From assembly GCA_013368375.1 (NCBI GenBank), contig JAACJP010000068.1:45239-109238 (forward strand): 64,000 bases of DNA. Reading direction: 5' to 3'. The DNA is from Tricholomella constricta (taxonomy: Eukaryota; Basidiomycota; Agaricomycetes; Agaricales; Lyophyllaceae). Positions 53,201-62,456 of this stretch are shown piece by piece (positions within the stretch are counted from its first letter, which is position 1; the number at the start of each line of letters is the position of its first letter). The notes beneath the pieces are model-generated. The model searched no databases, was not told the origin of the DNA, and saw nothing but the letters and a program-made list of their open reading frames with translations. Both the position numbers and the translations under genes were made by a program.

Positions 53201-55500
53201 GACCACGAACGGGCACTCACCGGATTCAACGCCATCCCCTTCACCTGTATCGTGTATACTGGTAGCTTCAGAAATCTTGTCGCTGCCTCTCTCACGATAA
53301 ACCACAGAGACAATAGGGGAAGTTTCAGGATACTCCGCCAAATTTTTGGCAGATATTTTGACGTCGGCATAATCAGAGTGGTTAAGAATGAGCCACTCCA
53401 ACGCGGCACGTATCGCATGTCTTCTCACAAGCACAGGTGAGCGCTTGAACTCTTCTTCAGTCGGTTTACAAGGACCAGTAAATAAAATGGCAAGCACATC
53501 ATCCAAGTCTTCGACGGGAGGAGGAAGCATTTCATACACCTTGGGTAATGGCGACTCAAACGCCACCAGATGAGCAATCATCTTTCGACGACCTGAGGAA
53601 GCGACACGAATGAAGTTGCAATTGTGACGAACACGTGCCACCAAGAGCTTTTCCATGAAATTCAAAGACGACAGTACGTCAGGTACTTTACCTATCCAAA
53701 GGCCATTTGCCAGTGCCAATTTGGGCACATCGCCCTTTCTTATGTATCCTCTACAGTCATCACAGACACGATCACACGAATAGTCTAACACCGGCCCCTG
53801 GTAACTTCTTATCTTCTGTGTCGCTGATTTCCGCTCTATCCTAGTAACACCGGGCACATCTAATATATGAAGCAATCGCTTTATGTTTTTTAACGGGCTT
53901 AATCGAACGATGGGCGTCAATCTTCCACATACCGCACAGCCAGCCTCCTCCAGGACATTAGGAGACGATGCAGCACAGAAATCTTGAACAATCTGCCGCG
54001 AGAGATCAGGGTTTAAAGGCAAAGGAGGGAAAGGCGTATCATCGGATTCAATAGGATGACTACCAGCATTGAGTTTAGCCGCCCGTACATTTGCCTTCGC
54101 CAACCTATCCCTTTCCGTACGGGAAGGGGACGCCAGAAACACACTGAATTTAAGGTTGCACGCTAGACAGTTATGACCATTGAACACGGCTTGCAGGTCG
54201 TTAACATATCGTGCAGAACCTATGGAAATTTGATGAAGTCGAGCTATTTTTTTAATACTAGTGATGGGTAAATGTAGGACAAGCTCGTGGACAGGCATAG
54301 TGGTGTGTACGAAACCTTTGGTAATCGGGTACCTTAGAAGGCCGACACGGTCGACATGATCCACATACGCGAACACGTAGCGATCGCCTGGTCGGTCAAA
54401 CTCACTGACCACATGCATCTTTAGATCATTGTAGGTGAAGGAACTACCTTTTTTTCCTCCGCCGAGGGGAGTAACACAGTTGAATGCGGGGGAAGACATT
54501 ACAGGGAATTTACGTTGTGGAAGAGGAGAGAGGCCACGTGAATTTGAACATAACATCAAGTAGATACCTAGAAACTCATTCATCAACAGGAGCCAAGGCA
54601 GATATATTTGAGCATGAGTCATACGAAGTATAGAACTTGAAGAGCGTATGGATCGATGCTTACGGAAATGGCGGTCATCTCGCACGGCTAACCGCCTCCA
54701 AATTCCAGCAACAAAATCATGCCTAGTGACAAAGGCACGACACATGTACCACTGAATTATAAAACAGGCTGTACGTATGTCCTTTCGCGGAATACAGTAC
54801 ACATAGATGCACAAGTTCAAACAGGAACGATAATACGACGAAGTTATAAGCGCCAAATCACCATGGAACAGGTGTTGCAAACGACCGAATAGAAACCGCC
54901 AGACGGCACATAGTCCACGAATTGGGCCACGTATAATCCAAGGGAGGCGTAGCTGTAATTGAACATGATCTACATGCGTACTTGTGGAGCAGAAAACAAA
55001 GAAAACATCGCGGACAGGCAAAAATGTGGTCGAACCTGGGACTGCACCAGACACCAATTCGGCAGAAGGGTACCCAATATGGGCAGGGTAAGCCGAAGGC
55101 TCGCAGGCAGATGTGTGACCTGAATGGTACCCAAGGAGGGTCGGGCAATCCTGGCAGGATTTACCCAAATAACTGTATCTACAGCAAGGTAACACGAAGC
55201 AAGGCGCTTCAGAAACCTGAATACCAGTGGGCGTCAGCAAAGCGAACGACGTATAATATAGGGTACTCACATCGAACAACGGCCGATGGTATGTAATCGA
55301 GCAGGACGGTGCTGAAGGTACGGTGAAAGATCTAAGTCTGGCTGTGGGTATTAGAGCAGATAACATGGTGCTTGCGACGCCAGATGGACGTACGCCGAAG
55401 CTAGATGATGTTGAGCAAACACCAGACACACCAACAGGATAAAAAGCGACGAGATACGAGGTATCATGGCAGGGAGTCAGGGAGTCAGGGAGAAGGAAGA
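47262..55500 (-). mobile_element. Autonomous Helitron, ends not resolved
   Basis: The coding core is 47627-54499. Helitrons have no terminal inverted repeats; they start TC and end CTRR after a short hairpin, between A and T. I could not fix either end. A CTAG on the minus strand near 47545, preceded by a weak CTTC/GAAG hairpin, is one weak candidate for the 3' end. The limits given are only a bracket. Confidence 0.5.
47627..54499 (-). CDS. Helitron Rep/Pif1-helicase with C-terminal USP-like protease domain
   Basis: About 2290 residues in one uninterrupted exon from the ATG at 54499 (MSSPAFNCVTPLGGGKKGSS). The frame is open 310 codons further upstream, so the start is uncertain. An N-terminal Cys-pair domain (CAVCGRLTPIVRL, CDRVCDDCRGYIRKGDVPKL) resembles DUF6570. 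The Helitron-like Rep domain follows: GAPSWYITLSPSDMSHP, HUH motif LTLHLHLLLW (His719, His721) and the two-tyrosine YYVTKYVTK (Tyr923, Tyr927). A Pif1-type helicase has GGMGGTGKT (Lys1423), FFDEVSM (Asp1494-Glu1495), FAGDFAQLPPAMG and TALSRGKSAQGTLL. After a basic linker, the last roughly 280 residues show GTPWRDNSCAYDTVIAMVHH (Cys2032), a C-x2-C pair (SSCGSCRREL) and GVVYHGEHHFTCRV with IVWSHDG (His2238). That is the Cys-box/His-box order of ubiquitin-specific proteases. The lack of stops implies a young element. Confidence 0.9.
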   Translation of the reverse strand: MSSPAFNCVTPLGGGKKGSSFTYNDLKMHVVSEFDRPGDRYVFAYVDHVDRVGLLRYPITKGFVHTTMPVHELVLHLPITSIKKIARLHQISIGSARYVNDLQAVFNGHNCLACNLKFSVFLASPSRTERDRLAKANVRAAKLNAGSHPIESDDTPFPPLPLNPDLSRQIVQDFCAASSPNVLEEAGCAVCGRLTPIVRLSPLKNIKRLLHILDVPGVTRIERKSATQKIRSYQGPVLDYSCDRVCDDCRGYIRKGDVPKLALANGLWIGKVPDVLSSLNFMEKLLVARVRHNCNFIRVASSGRRKMIAHLVAFESPLPKVYEMLPPPVEDLDDVLAILFTGPCKPTEEEFKRSPVLVRRHAIRAALEWLILNHSDYADVKISAKNLAEYPETSPIVSVVYRERGSDKISEATSIHDTGEGDGVESGECPFVVHGLTGEQMGTNTVEALKGMAMEHWNSGGMALRVGQHNKMESIYNNPDLYPQMFPWLFPYGLGGVGSTSLSDDLHKKHLLMYHDKRFQTDLAFPFAAFSHRQIKAAATGGYLAVDSKNFDDITDRLLSVNQDVLGDIAKRMAQGEVVKPVTEDEKACFQVIRDLDHVGGKVDGSVSSKKYMRNEIWSLVANQGAPSWYITLSPSDMSHPICLYFADEKETFQPLIRGYDERFRLIAKNPVAAARFFDFMVKLFIKHVLGFGTDHAGIYGETSAYYGTVEQQGRLTLHLHLLLWIRNGLTPEEARKAIMDPDSPFQQQLVRYLEAAHQGEFCTGSMDDVDAALTVAAEDPTYQNPTLTLPEAPPEKCTDSCKSCERCESLDSWWSRFRFTVDDILFRSNVHSCRSTINRDGSQSKSKQYAGCLDNKWGRCRGRFPRPIYTETEVDPATGSLHIKKLEAWMNTVSATVTYLFRCNTDVTSLRSGTAIKGVMYYVTKYVTKTSLKTCIIFETVQSIFQKNTEVLGGSATRQEKARTLMTKIVNSLTTKLEMGSPMICLYLLGNPDHYKSHRFRNFHWQSFVTEVLSAWPDQEFKHACLPERVILLQRNGRVVGLSPVYDYMFRAPELECMCLYDWVSRCTRVKGHTEKYAASSDGLHDTEAYQMEHESSYLGGGGPSNRNYRAGGTIHRFQAGRHPLATTHSTLCLDAKYANVPNFTGKPLPCSDRGDREYYCATMLTFFKPWRSGLDLKASQSTWEDAFNAEQFTLRHQTFMKNFNIQYECMDAQDDFHAQMKKGNAQLPSWTLDAEKSYLADFEQDEHIHDYTFDEAAANKDPDDSFLTKIGNARRSRDAAMQEMSAIVRNLGWPTPEPTLLPTDTDLKPKPPSVYQPGSQWKATVMNERAGILEKRLDDLPVSKKSQELYPDPNIVNVVDKSYLEKACKSKEWSAAIKTVIADFTLNKEQQRAFTIVANHAVNPSSEPLKMYIGGMGGTGKTQVLTALSAFFDIRKEPHRFVVVAPTGTAASLLGGSTYHYMFGISDMHEQTNTQLAQVRSRLTGVDYVFFDEVSMLSCRDLYAISARLAKVLSKPEVPFGGMNMIFAGDFAQLPPAMGGESVSLYSRTVGTSGVSLRDQESAIGKALWHQITTVVILRKNERQQKVSPEDISFRRALENMRYKSCTPEDLAFLRSRMSSALPGRSSIAEERFRNVSVITSFNVDKDAINVLGTQRFAEETDQQLVDFYSEDLVAPPEDPKIQKQRKVAGKRARITKQLVEEKMQKALWDSPHSSNTKIIPGKLSLCVGLPVMIRQNAATELCITRGQEGFVHSWQSATGSHGQRILDTLFVRLSKPPKPVDIPGLPRNVVPLTRSSVDTVCSLPDDSSLNVSRSQVEILPNFAMTEYASQGKTRESNVVHVNNSRSHHAIYTALSRGKSAQGTLLVQGFDARKVTGGASGALRQEFRELELLDNITQLRYDGKLPKGMHDADRRNTLIDSFRKCKGLDYMPSTINRAIRWGKSDPFLDWVVKDVEWEILGKTAKKNPDSPKNNFVPARGTEPGTKRKSGNNLSIDMPSRKKAKNMHSSGSDSRIDDNAPIGTPWRDNSCAYDTVIAMVHHIWRVIPQNQAGVLSDLNPEFMGPLIAGFANYTGSAHVRNLEKVRDELRYDLFRAAPAVFPWGQYTSVHSMLDQLLETAEDVMTSVRMCPAQHPVNSAPNSLSNCLITPLPMTADTSLQDYVRNFRVKVSSSCGSCRRELVRAYKFVDAPPVLAFDLTKSDITFTFGLTVPVTLPPQGPHEVSYNLAGVVYHGEHHFTCRVLSPAAIVWSHDGMVAGGAMICEGHIAAVDLRSLGTRNAIIAVYARMT

Positions 55501-56199
55501 AATTCTGACGAATAACAGCAACACGATGAAAATTACGTCAACTTCGAAGTGTTGAAAAACCGCACGTGAGTCGAACGACTAGATTTCTGACGTTAACGTG
55601 GCATTCATTTTACATTGGAGGCGGATCAGTGTCAACGGCCAATTTCCTTTCAGGATTCGGATTAGTTTGCTTTCGCCTTCGGGCAGTCATTTCAACCCAA
55701 GGATTAGAAATTACAGCTACTACACCCTTGAATGGCCCACCTTCAGCTTCGCTACACTCTCCAACACACCTGGCTTCTGCATTAGGATGACACCGCCCAA
55801 GGTAAAATGACGCGTGTTGAGTCGCAACGGGGTGCTCGATGTGGTCGGATTGGGTGAGGAGTGGCCCAGGGGAGGTGGAGGTGGTGCTGATGGGAGGTGG
55901 TGGAGAGCCGGGGAGAGGTGACGAGCACGCCGTTTGGTAGCGTGTTCGCCCTCATGGGGAGGGATCCAGGGAAGCCAGTGGTGGAGGTGAGGATCCGGGG
56001 GGAGGTACAAGAAGGTGGCAGGGTGGGTCGAGTGAGAGGGAGTCGCGTTGCTGGTGGTGTGCAGGTGCCTGGAGGTGGTGGAGGGCCGGGGAGCGGCGAT
56101 AGGGCAGTTGACGACGCTGGAGTCGATGAGGACTTGTCGTCGGTAAGGGGGGGGGTGGAGGGCCGAAGTCGCAATGGGGCGGTCGATGACGCCGGGGAT

Positions 56200-56230
56200 G
56201 ACGAGCATGCTTTTTTGCAGCATGCTCGTC
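56200..56230. repeat. Perfect 11-bp inverted repeat, 9-nt loop
   Basis: Arms gacgagcatgc (56200-56210) and gcatgctcgtc (56220-56230) flank ttttttgca. The arm word gatgacgagcatg recurs at about 56594-56606. Confidence 0.92.
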
Positions 56231-57018
56231 GTCGGATTGGTTGCGGAGTTGTGCAGGGGAGGTGAAGATGGTGTTGATGGGAGGTGGTGGAGAATCGGGG
56301 AGAGGCGGTAGGGCGGGCATGCCGTTTTGTGGCGAGTTGATGTGGAGGCATCCAGGGAAGCCGTTGGTGGTGGTGGGGATCCGGGGGGAGGTGCTAGAAG
56401 GTGGTGGAGAACCGGGGGGAGGGTCGATAGGCAGCGGGGCGCTCGACGGCGATGAAACAACGAGCACGCCTGGAGGGCCGGGGAGCGGCGGTGGGGCTGT
56501 CGACGACGCTGGAGACGAAGAGGTTTTGTCGTTGGTGGGGAGGGGGGGGGGTGGAGGGCCCGAGTCGCAATGGGGCGGTCGATTACGTCGGGGATGACGA
56601 GCATGTTGGTGGAGGGCCGGGGAGCGGTTCGAGAGGCGGAGACAACGAGCTCGCTGTTCGACGGCAAGCTTGTCTTCGGAGGTGTAGGGAGCTGCCGGAA
56701 CCCTTTTAGCAATCGTAACAGAATTGAAAGCTCGCGTTTGATGCCGAGTCCACGACGGAAAGGGCGGGAGGGCGAAGGGGTAAACTCTCGATGCTGGCGA
56801 GGATGGCGAGGTATCCCTAGGTTACACAGAGCGCTTGAGAACCTTATGAGAGCATAAGAGAAAATCAGGTCGAGTGCGATTTCAAGTCGCCTGTCATCGT
56901 CGCATCGTTCGTTCATATGGGAGAGTGAATTTATATTTGTGGGTGTGCTGCCCGACAGTTTGAGTACGTGGTACTATCCTGTGTTACCGTCAGTTACGAC
57001 TCGTTCCGCAAGTCCATT

Positions 57019-57434
57019 AACACAAACGAAAAAAGACGAACGTACGGGGGCACGTAGGCCGTCGTCGACGTCAGAAGATGAGAAATGTTGACGGGCATTC
57101 GACGGGCAGGGCGAACCCCTCCACAGACTCGAATCTTCCCATGCGACGGGCAGCTTTCATCCCATTGACGGAATGAGGCCTCCACAGACTGCACATGGGG
57201 CGAAGGAAAACGATGTACGCAATCGAACACAAACGAAAAAAGACGAACGTTCGGAGGCCCGTAGGCCGTCATCGACCTCAGAAGATGAGAAATGTTGACG
57301 GGCATTCGACGGGCAGGGCGAACCCCTCCACAGACTCGAATCTTCCCATGCGACGGGCAGCTTTCATCCCATCGACGGAACGAGGCCTCCACAGACTGCA
57401 CATGGGGGGAAGGAAAACGATGGATGCAATAAAG
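57019..57434. repeat. Tandem duplication, unit 207 bp
   Basis: Copy 1 starts aacacaaacgaaaaaagacg at 57019; copy 2 starts with the same word at 57226. They differ at scattered bases only. Each contains cgacgggcagggcgaacccc and ctccacagactcgaatcttc. The right copy ends about 125 bases before the TET-like gene's ATG. Confidence 0.93.
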
Positions 57435-57560
57435 TCAAACTTGGACAATTCACTGTATGTCGGTTAGTATTAGGTCAGCACGGAGACTGATGGATTCAAA
57501 TGAGCGATTTTTGTTATCTATAATCCACGATCTACCTACCTATCATTGAACTTGTTCAAC

Positions 57561-59322
57561 ATGGATTTCGGCCTGAACATCATGGGTCTACCGGTCTACG
57601 ACGGATCCACCGATTCTTCAGGAGAAGAGGATATCGATGAGAAAGAGATTTCAGACACAATGAAGGAAGGACAACCCGGAAAGCGGGCAATGTCGAGTGT
57701 ATGTCACTTCCTGCATTTAGTTCACGCATCGGTGCGGGTTATGTGTAAAGAGCAATTCTGATGATGACAACAGAGCAAAGGTCGGCGTCAACGCCGTAAG
57801 AACGTCAACTCTGCGTTCCAGCAAGCGCAACAGGCTACCAAGGCCAAGCTGGAAGCCGAAATTCAACAACTTAAAGTTCAATATGCCGAGGAGGTGAGTG
57901 ATGACCGGTGTAATAAACGAATTTGACGCTTGACGCTGACCGATGGCTCCAGATCATCGAAAAAATGTTCGGTGTAAAGCAGTTTACGATCCATGAAGTG
58001 ACGAAGGACGCCGAGTATGAACGCAAAGTCTTGGAGTTGGAGACAGGACGCAGTACACCTCTCTCGGCAGAAGACCCTGCTTTCCAGGCCCTTAACACCA
58101 AGTGGTTAGACGCACAGGGTGTTCACGCTGTGTTTGACAAGGATACTAGGGATTTTGTATTCGCTTGCCGCTTCGAGTGAGTCAATGAATCTGGACGCAG
58201 TGACATGGATGCTTACAGTACACTATATTAGACCGTTCGAACACATGTCAGATGTTCGCGCTAAAGACGTATCTGAATGTCTTCAAACCCTTATGGACTA
58301 CACCACTTGTGTTGCGGACATCAAGTTAAACGCTGTAAGTTCTTTATATCTGGAGGTGATTGATATTCTGTTCATCGCGGTCACAGTCACAGGCAAAGCC
58401 CCATGGAGTGGAGGCGTCATCGTCCCCCGGTATCGAACGCAAACGTCGTGGCACCATGTTCGGTGCCGGATGGCATGCCAGTATGGAAAAAGGCAAAAGC
58501 ATTGTTGCCTACGCGCCCAAACGCACGGCTGAAGCAGTGGCAACGTAAGATATTTATCTCCATACCCAATCTTCATGTCATCTAATAATTGCCAGGTATG
58601 AGCGCTGTTATGACAGATTTTCCAAGGTCGCGCACTTGTATCGAGATGGGTTATTGCATCTGTTCCCCGGCGGCGGCAGTTTTATTGATGAGTTTTCTGC
58701 TGAGTGTGTTTCTTTTACTCCCTTGACTGAAAATTGAGCAGGCTAACGTTACGACACTATTTACCAGCCACATGATTCCATCCTTTGCAAGCATGGTTCT
58801 TGACGGGGATTCTCCAGAGCGTCCCTTTGCAAATTCTCTGACCATTACCCGAGACGACTTTGCCAACTACCAACACTTGGATAAGGATGAAATTGCGATT
58901 GCTTTTGGGCTATGGTGGGTGGGAAAAGTCGAGGCAAAAGGCAAGAAGTACTCGCTCGATGCAGCTGTTGACCACGACAAAGTCAAAGGCGGTGCCTTCT
59001 TAGTCGGACGCTATGGAATCGGAGTTGATTTTGAACGGTGCGTGATCCGGCTCACACCCTATAACAAGTCTGAACTGTTCATCAGGGCTCGGGGGTGGTG
59101 CATATTTTTTGGAGAGGAAAGTACGATCGACATTCCACCATGCAGAGCACAAGCCCGGTGGACGCAACAAGGTTTGGAACATCAGTGCAGTTGACTGGCA
59201 AGGGAACGGCTGCAGTAGACCGCTTCTGGAGTGGAGGTGGTAAATTGTCCAATGCTACGACTCCTGGAGATCGGATAAATGCAGCGGTGGCTGCCATGGC
59301 GGGACGAAGCAAAAAGAAATGA
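57561..59322 (+). CDS. TET/JBP-like Fe(II)/2-oxoglutarate dioxygenase
   Basis: Enzymes of this superfamily oxidise 5-methylcytosine or related bases in DNA; fungal versions are expanded and often travel near transposons. Exons as read: 57561-57698, 57774-57893, 57953-58176, 58232-58334, 58393-58544, 58596-about 58704, about 58742-59041, 59086-59322. An acidic start (DSTDSSGEEDIDEKE) is followed by a basic coiled coil (KGRRQRRKNVNSAFQQAQQA, KLEAEIQQLKVQYAEE). The core has YDRFSKVAHLYRDGLLHLFP, then SFASMVLDGDSPERPFANSL and the iron site NYQHLDKDEIAIAFGLWW (His 58874-58876, Asp 58880-58882). Next are GGAFLVGRYGIGVDFERC and, after a 44-nt intron, VVHIFWRGKYDRHSTMQSTS (distal His 59131-59133) and TRFGTSVQLTGK (Arg 59170-59172). 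H-x-D...H...R is complete. The tail is basic (MAGRSKKK). The exact splice at about 58704/58742 is unresolved. Substrate is inferred from family only. Confidence 0.8.
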
Positions 59323-61301
59323 TGTATTTGATAGTGGTTATACAATTATTCGGTGTTGACCTATGAGGAAGACGAAGGCTTGAATGGATCATGTTGTGAC
59401 CTCATCACCTAGAACATCTGCAAGCTCCATAGTGGAGGGCAAGTTGACAACGGTGCTACTTGTGAGAAAAGGACGGAATGCAAGAGCGCAGTTGGTGGAG
59501 GTTCAACTAGTGATTCATTTATATTTGATTTGTTTAAACCCATATTCTGGACGGTCGCGATCATGCCCGACATGCTCAGGAACATGGCAACGACGCTGGC
59601 GTACTCCTGTTTTCCTAATGTACGATTCATCCGGCCATGTCAGCGCACACGTGAAGAACGAGCGGTGCAGCGGCAACAGAACTATGCACTGGCATACTCT
59701 AGCTCAGTTTTTGGTGATTAGATGGTGGGCGGGTTACAAGCAAAAATTCACCCGTCACCGACGTAATGCTCAGCAACGCATTCTGCATGCCCATAGTCTG
59801 CATCTGAGGGGCCGCGCCCGTGCGGAGGGGAAGCGGGAATGAAAAGCCGAGGATGCACGTATTGAGCCCCATCACAGCCGCGTACTCCGCCGGCCCAGGA
59901 AGAGGGACCGGGTGACACGCATACATACAGACAGCTTCAATGACGACAAGAAGATAGAAGAAAAACACAACACACCAGGCGCGGCTCGACCTCCTCAGCA
60001 GTAGGTGGTGGGAGGTGGACCCACTCCACCTCCCCTTCCACACTAATAAACATCGCATCCACAATCCCCATCTCCCCGTATCAGTTAAACGCAACGCGTC
60101 GTTGCTTTCGCAGTATCCGGGATCGATGCGTCCCATCTACCCGTCGCTTCAACGCGGTCCTCGCTACGTAGACGGGCTCGGGGGGACGGGGGAACGAGGC
60201 AAGGAGATATGTGGTGATGAGGAGTGGCGGGACAACGAGCAGCGATAGTGTCAAAGGCTGCGAGGCTTGTATCGGTATCAGTACGTGGCAATGTGTAGGT
60301 GTAACTTACATTGTCCGTCGCGAGCACCTCAGGGTCCACGGTCGCAGTGTTGATGGTCAGCGTGAAGGCGGACCGTCTGGAAGGTGAGTGGCAGGTCCTC
60401 GGCGCTAGGTGTGTTGGGGTCGGTAAGGAAGACAAGGGCAAATCTTGGGGCTTTGACGGGGACCCGGCAGACGTTGGCGCAGGCGATTTTGGGTGATGTT
60501 GAGTTCGCCCTTTGGTCGGCCGTCCACTTGGATTTTGTTTCCTAATGTCTGAAGGGAAGGAAAGGGGTGTTAACTCAGGGCAGCGGAGAGTGGGTAAAGG
60601 GAAATATACTTGGCGAGGAAGTATTGTGAGGAGAAATGGCCACGGTCGGCGAGGCGCTTCGCTTAAGAAGGGAAGTGGCTTCTTTGATGAGGTCCTCGCG
60701 CAGATACCATTGTCCCGATGCTGGGGGGCGTTTAGCGACGAACACCGATGATAATAAATCGTGAAAACATCCTGAATGAGAATGTTCAAGCTTTACAGAG
60801 GTTAGGGGGGGAAAGCGGCTTCTAGAGGCAGATGCCAGTCTTCTTATGATCATGTCTGTCGCCGTAAGCAGCGCAAAAACAAGAGTCCTGGGGCCTGGTA
60901 CTATATGTAAGACCGAAAACGAGAAAGGCATCTACAAAATCACAGAAGCACGCCAGCAGAAAGCAGTGGAAAAGAGGGCGATTGTGCGAGGGAAGCAACA
61001 AGGGGGAAAAAGAGGGAGACCCGAAAGCGAAACGACTGGAGGGAAAATGTTCGAATTTAAGGGGACATGGGTGATGGAACCGTGGCGGAAAGACATCACA
61101 TTTTGAAGAAGGGCGATCCAGTACAAGCAACACTACATACGTCGGGCGGATAAATCTATAGTCAACGGCAAACATTAATATAAACGCCATTAAAAACGGT
61201 AGAGAGGTAAACTGATCAATGTCAAGTATCAGGAAGCGGTAAGATTTACTCACCTCATGGAAGAAATGGCGGGCACTACGGTGGGACGGCGGCCGACTGG
61301 A
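59323..61301. other. Intergenic with a possible gene relic
   Basis: No complete gene found. Minus-strand exon-like pieces at 60290-60760 are listed separately. Hydrophobic minus-strand words near 59800-59940 (VMGLNTCILGFSFPLP) could belong to the same relic. The plus-strand Lys/Glu-rich frame at 60846-61106 has no domain. Confidence 0.4.
60320..60680 (-). pseudogene. Possible relic of a secreted-protein gene
   Basis: On the minus strand, words that look coding appear in order but in different frames: ADRGHFSSQYFLAK (about 60660-60620), LGNKIQVDGRPKGELNITQ (about 60545-60490), ACANVCRVPVKAPRFALVFL (about 60490-60430) and FTLTINTATVDPEVLATDN (about 60375-60312, ending at a GTAAGT donor). The third could form a disulphide-bearing segment. 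I could not join them into one frame and do not recognise the family with confidence. It may be a decayed gene or an intron-rich gene I failed to splice. Confidence 0.35.
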
Positions 61302-62003
61302 TCAGAGGGCATCATACACCAGGCCATCGTCGCGCACCACATCGGCCACGCCGTCTTCATTTTCCCACTCCTTAAGCAACTCATTCAAATGTTCACCCTG
61401 TTGGAATTTCTGCTGCCTAGAACGCAAGGTGACAGGCGGTCTGTTGGAAACCTGCGTGAGCGTCATGAGACAATCAGCCGGAAGACGGCTGCCGTCGTTC
61501 ATGTCTTCATCAAGGACTCGAACGATCTGCGAACATAGAGCTTCGTCGGCAGCACGGGCCTTAAAGAGGGCGGTTTCGGCAAGCGCTGCTGCATAGCCAT
61601 GCGTCTCGACCCGGTCTTCAGCAGCCGCGCGCTCCATACCGGCCTTACAAAACGCATCGACCAAAGCCTTTACCTCTTAAGCAAAGTACATCAGTTTATG
61701 GAAGGATGGAAAGCAGTGCGGCGACTTACTGTACGGTATGTCGGGGACATCTTGCAGCCTTTGCGCGAGTGCGATGCGCGCGGATATGGGAAGGCGAAAG
61801 CTGCAAGTAGCAGCTTCTCCAAGCGCAATACAGCACCTGCACGGAACACCCCAACCTTCGAGCTTGCACGGACCCCTAGACGGGTCGCCGGCACACGAAA
61901 TGCAGGAACCTGGGACCTATGCAGGACGGAAGTAAGCAAAGAAAAAAAAGGACGAGTAGAAGGATCAGTAAATGTATCTTACCGCCGCATGCGATGACGA
62001 CAT
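61302..62003 (-). CDS. Small cysteine-cluster protein
   Basis: Three exons. The ATG at 62003 gives MSSSHAA; an intron (GTAAGA...CTGCATAG) leads to VPGSCISCAGDPSRGPCKLE, GWGVPCRCCIALGEAATCSF and ARIALAQRLQDVPDIPY. A second intron (GTAAGT...CTTAAG) leads to KVKALVDAFCKAGMERAAAE, a helical acidic stretch, and the end DDGLVYDAL. About 190 residues. The C-x2-C-x(7)-C...GWG-x-PC-x2-C...C-x-F pattern resembles a Cys-cluster found in many agaricomycete genes near mobile DNA, probably a zinc-binding module. It is not a Zn2Cys6 transcription factor of the standard spacing. Function unknown. Confidence 0.68.
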
Positions 62004-62456
62004 GATCTTGAGGAGGGACGAGCCCTGAATGGACAGCGGAGAGGCACTTCGAGGGGGTAATAAGTAAGACATGGTTAAAGGCAGAGGATATGAACGAGGA
62101 CCTTATATATAAAATTCCAAAACAGCTCACGAAGTGGAGTATGCGGACCCATCTCAGAAGGACGCCAATAATACGACAAGGAACGCAGCTTCCTTCGAAT
62201 CTGGAATGTGGAATTCCTGATGCGGAAGCCTCTCACGATTGATCGCCTTTGAATCCCGCGATCAGGGCTGGCTTCACCACCACCGTGTGGCGCGGGCACC
62301 CTTTACGTGTTAATTCAGGGAGAAATTCTTGAATAGAAAGTGACCATTGACGAGCAGGGCATATAAATGAAGGCCCAAAGCCGAACAGCAGATAGATTGA
62401 GCACAACCTCGGTGACATGACATATGTACAGAAAGATCGAAGGTCGATTGACAGGC
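62004..62456. other. Intergenic between two small minus-strand genes
   Basis: The promoter of the Cys-cluster gene should lie here, with a ttatatataaaa word at about 62103-62113. No gene is seen. Confidence 0.4.

Larger units (their letters stand above)
54500..57560. other. Helitron upstream flank and GC-rich low-complexity DNA
   Basis: 54500-55440 is open in the Helitron frame but lacks family signatures and contains intron-like words, so it is leader or extra N-terminus. 55800-56700 is G/A-rich low-complexity sequence (ggaggtggtggag and relatives recur), open on both strands for long stretches but without a protein-like pattern. A perfect 11-bp hairpin lies at 56200-56230, and a 207-bp tandem duplication at 57019-57434. 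The 57440-57560 stretch is the promoter of the next gene. Confidence 0.5.

Noticed and set aside
54500..55429. 310 extra N-terminal codons of the Helitron frame
   Set aside because: No family signature, non-ATG start and intron-like GTGAGT words; treated as leader until transcripts show otherwise.
55720..56916. Long minus-strand open frame of 398 codons
   Set aside because: It runs through G/A-rich low-complexity repeats, is open on both strands, and reads as Pro/His/Ser noise without a domain.
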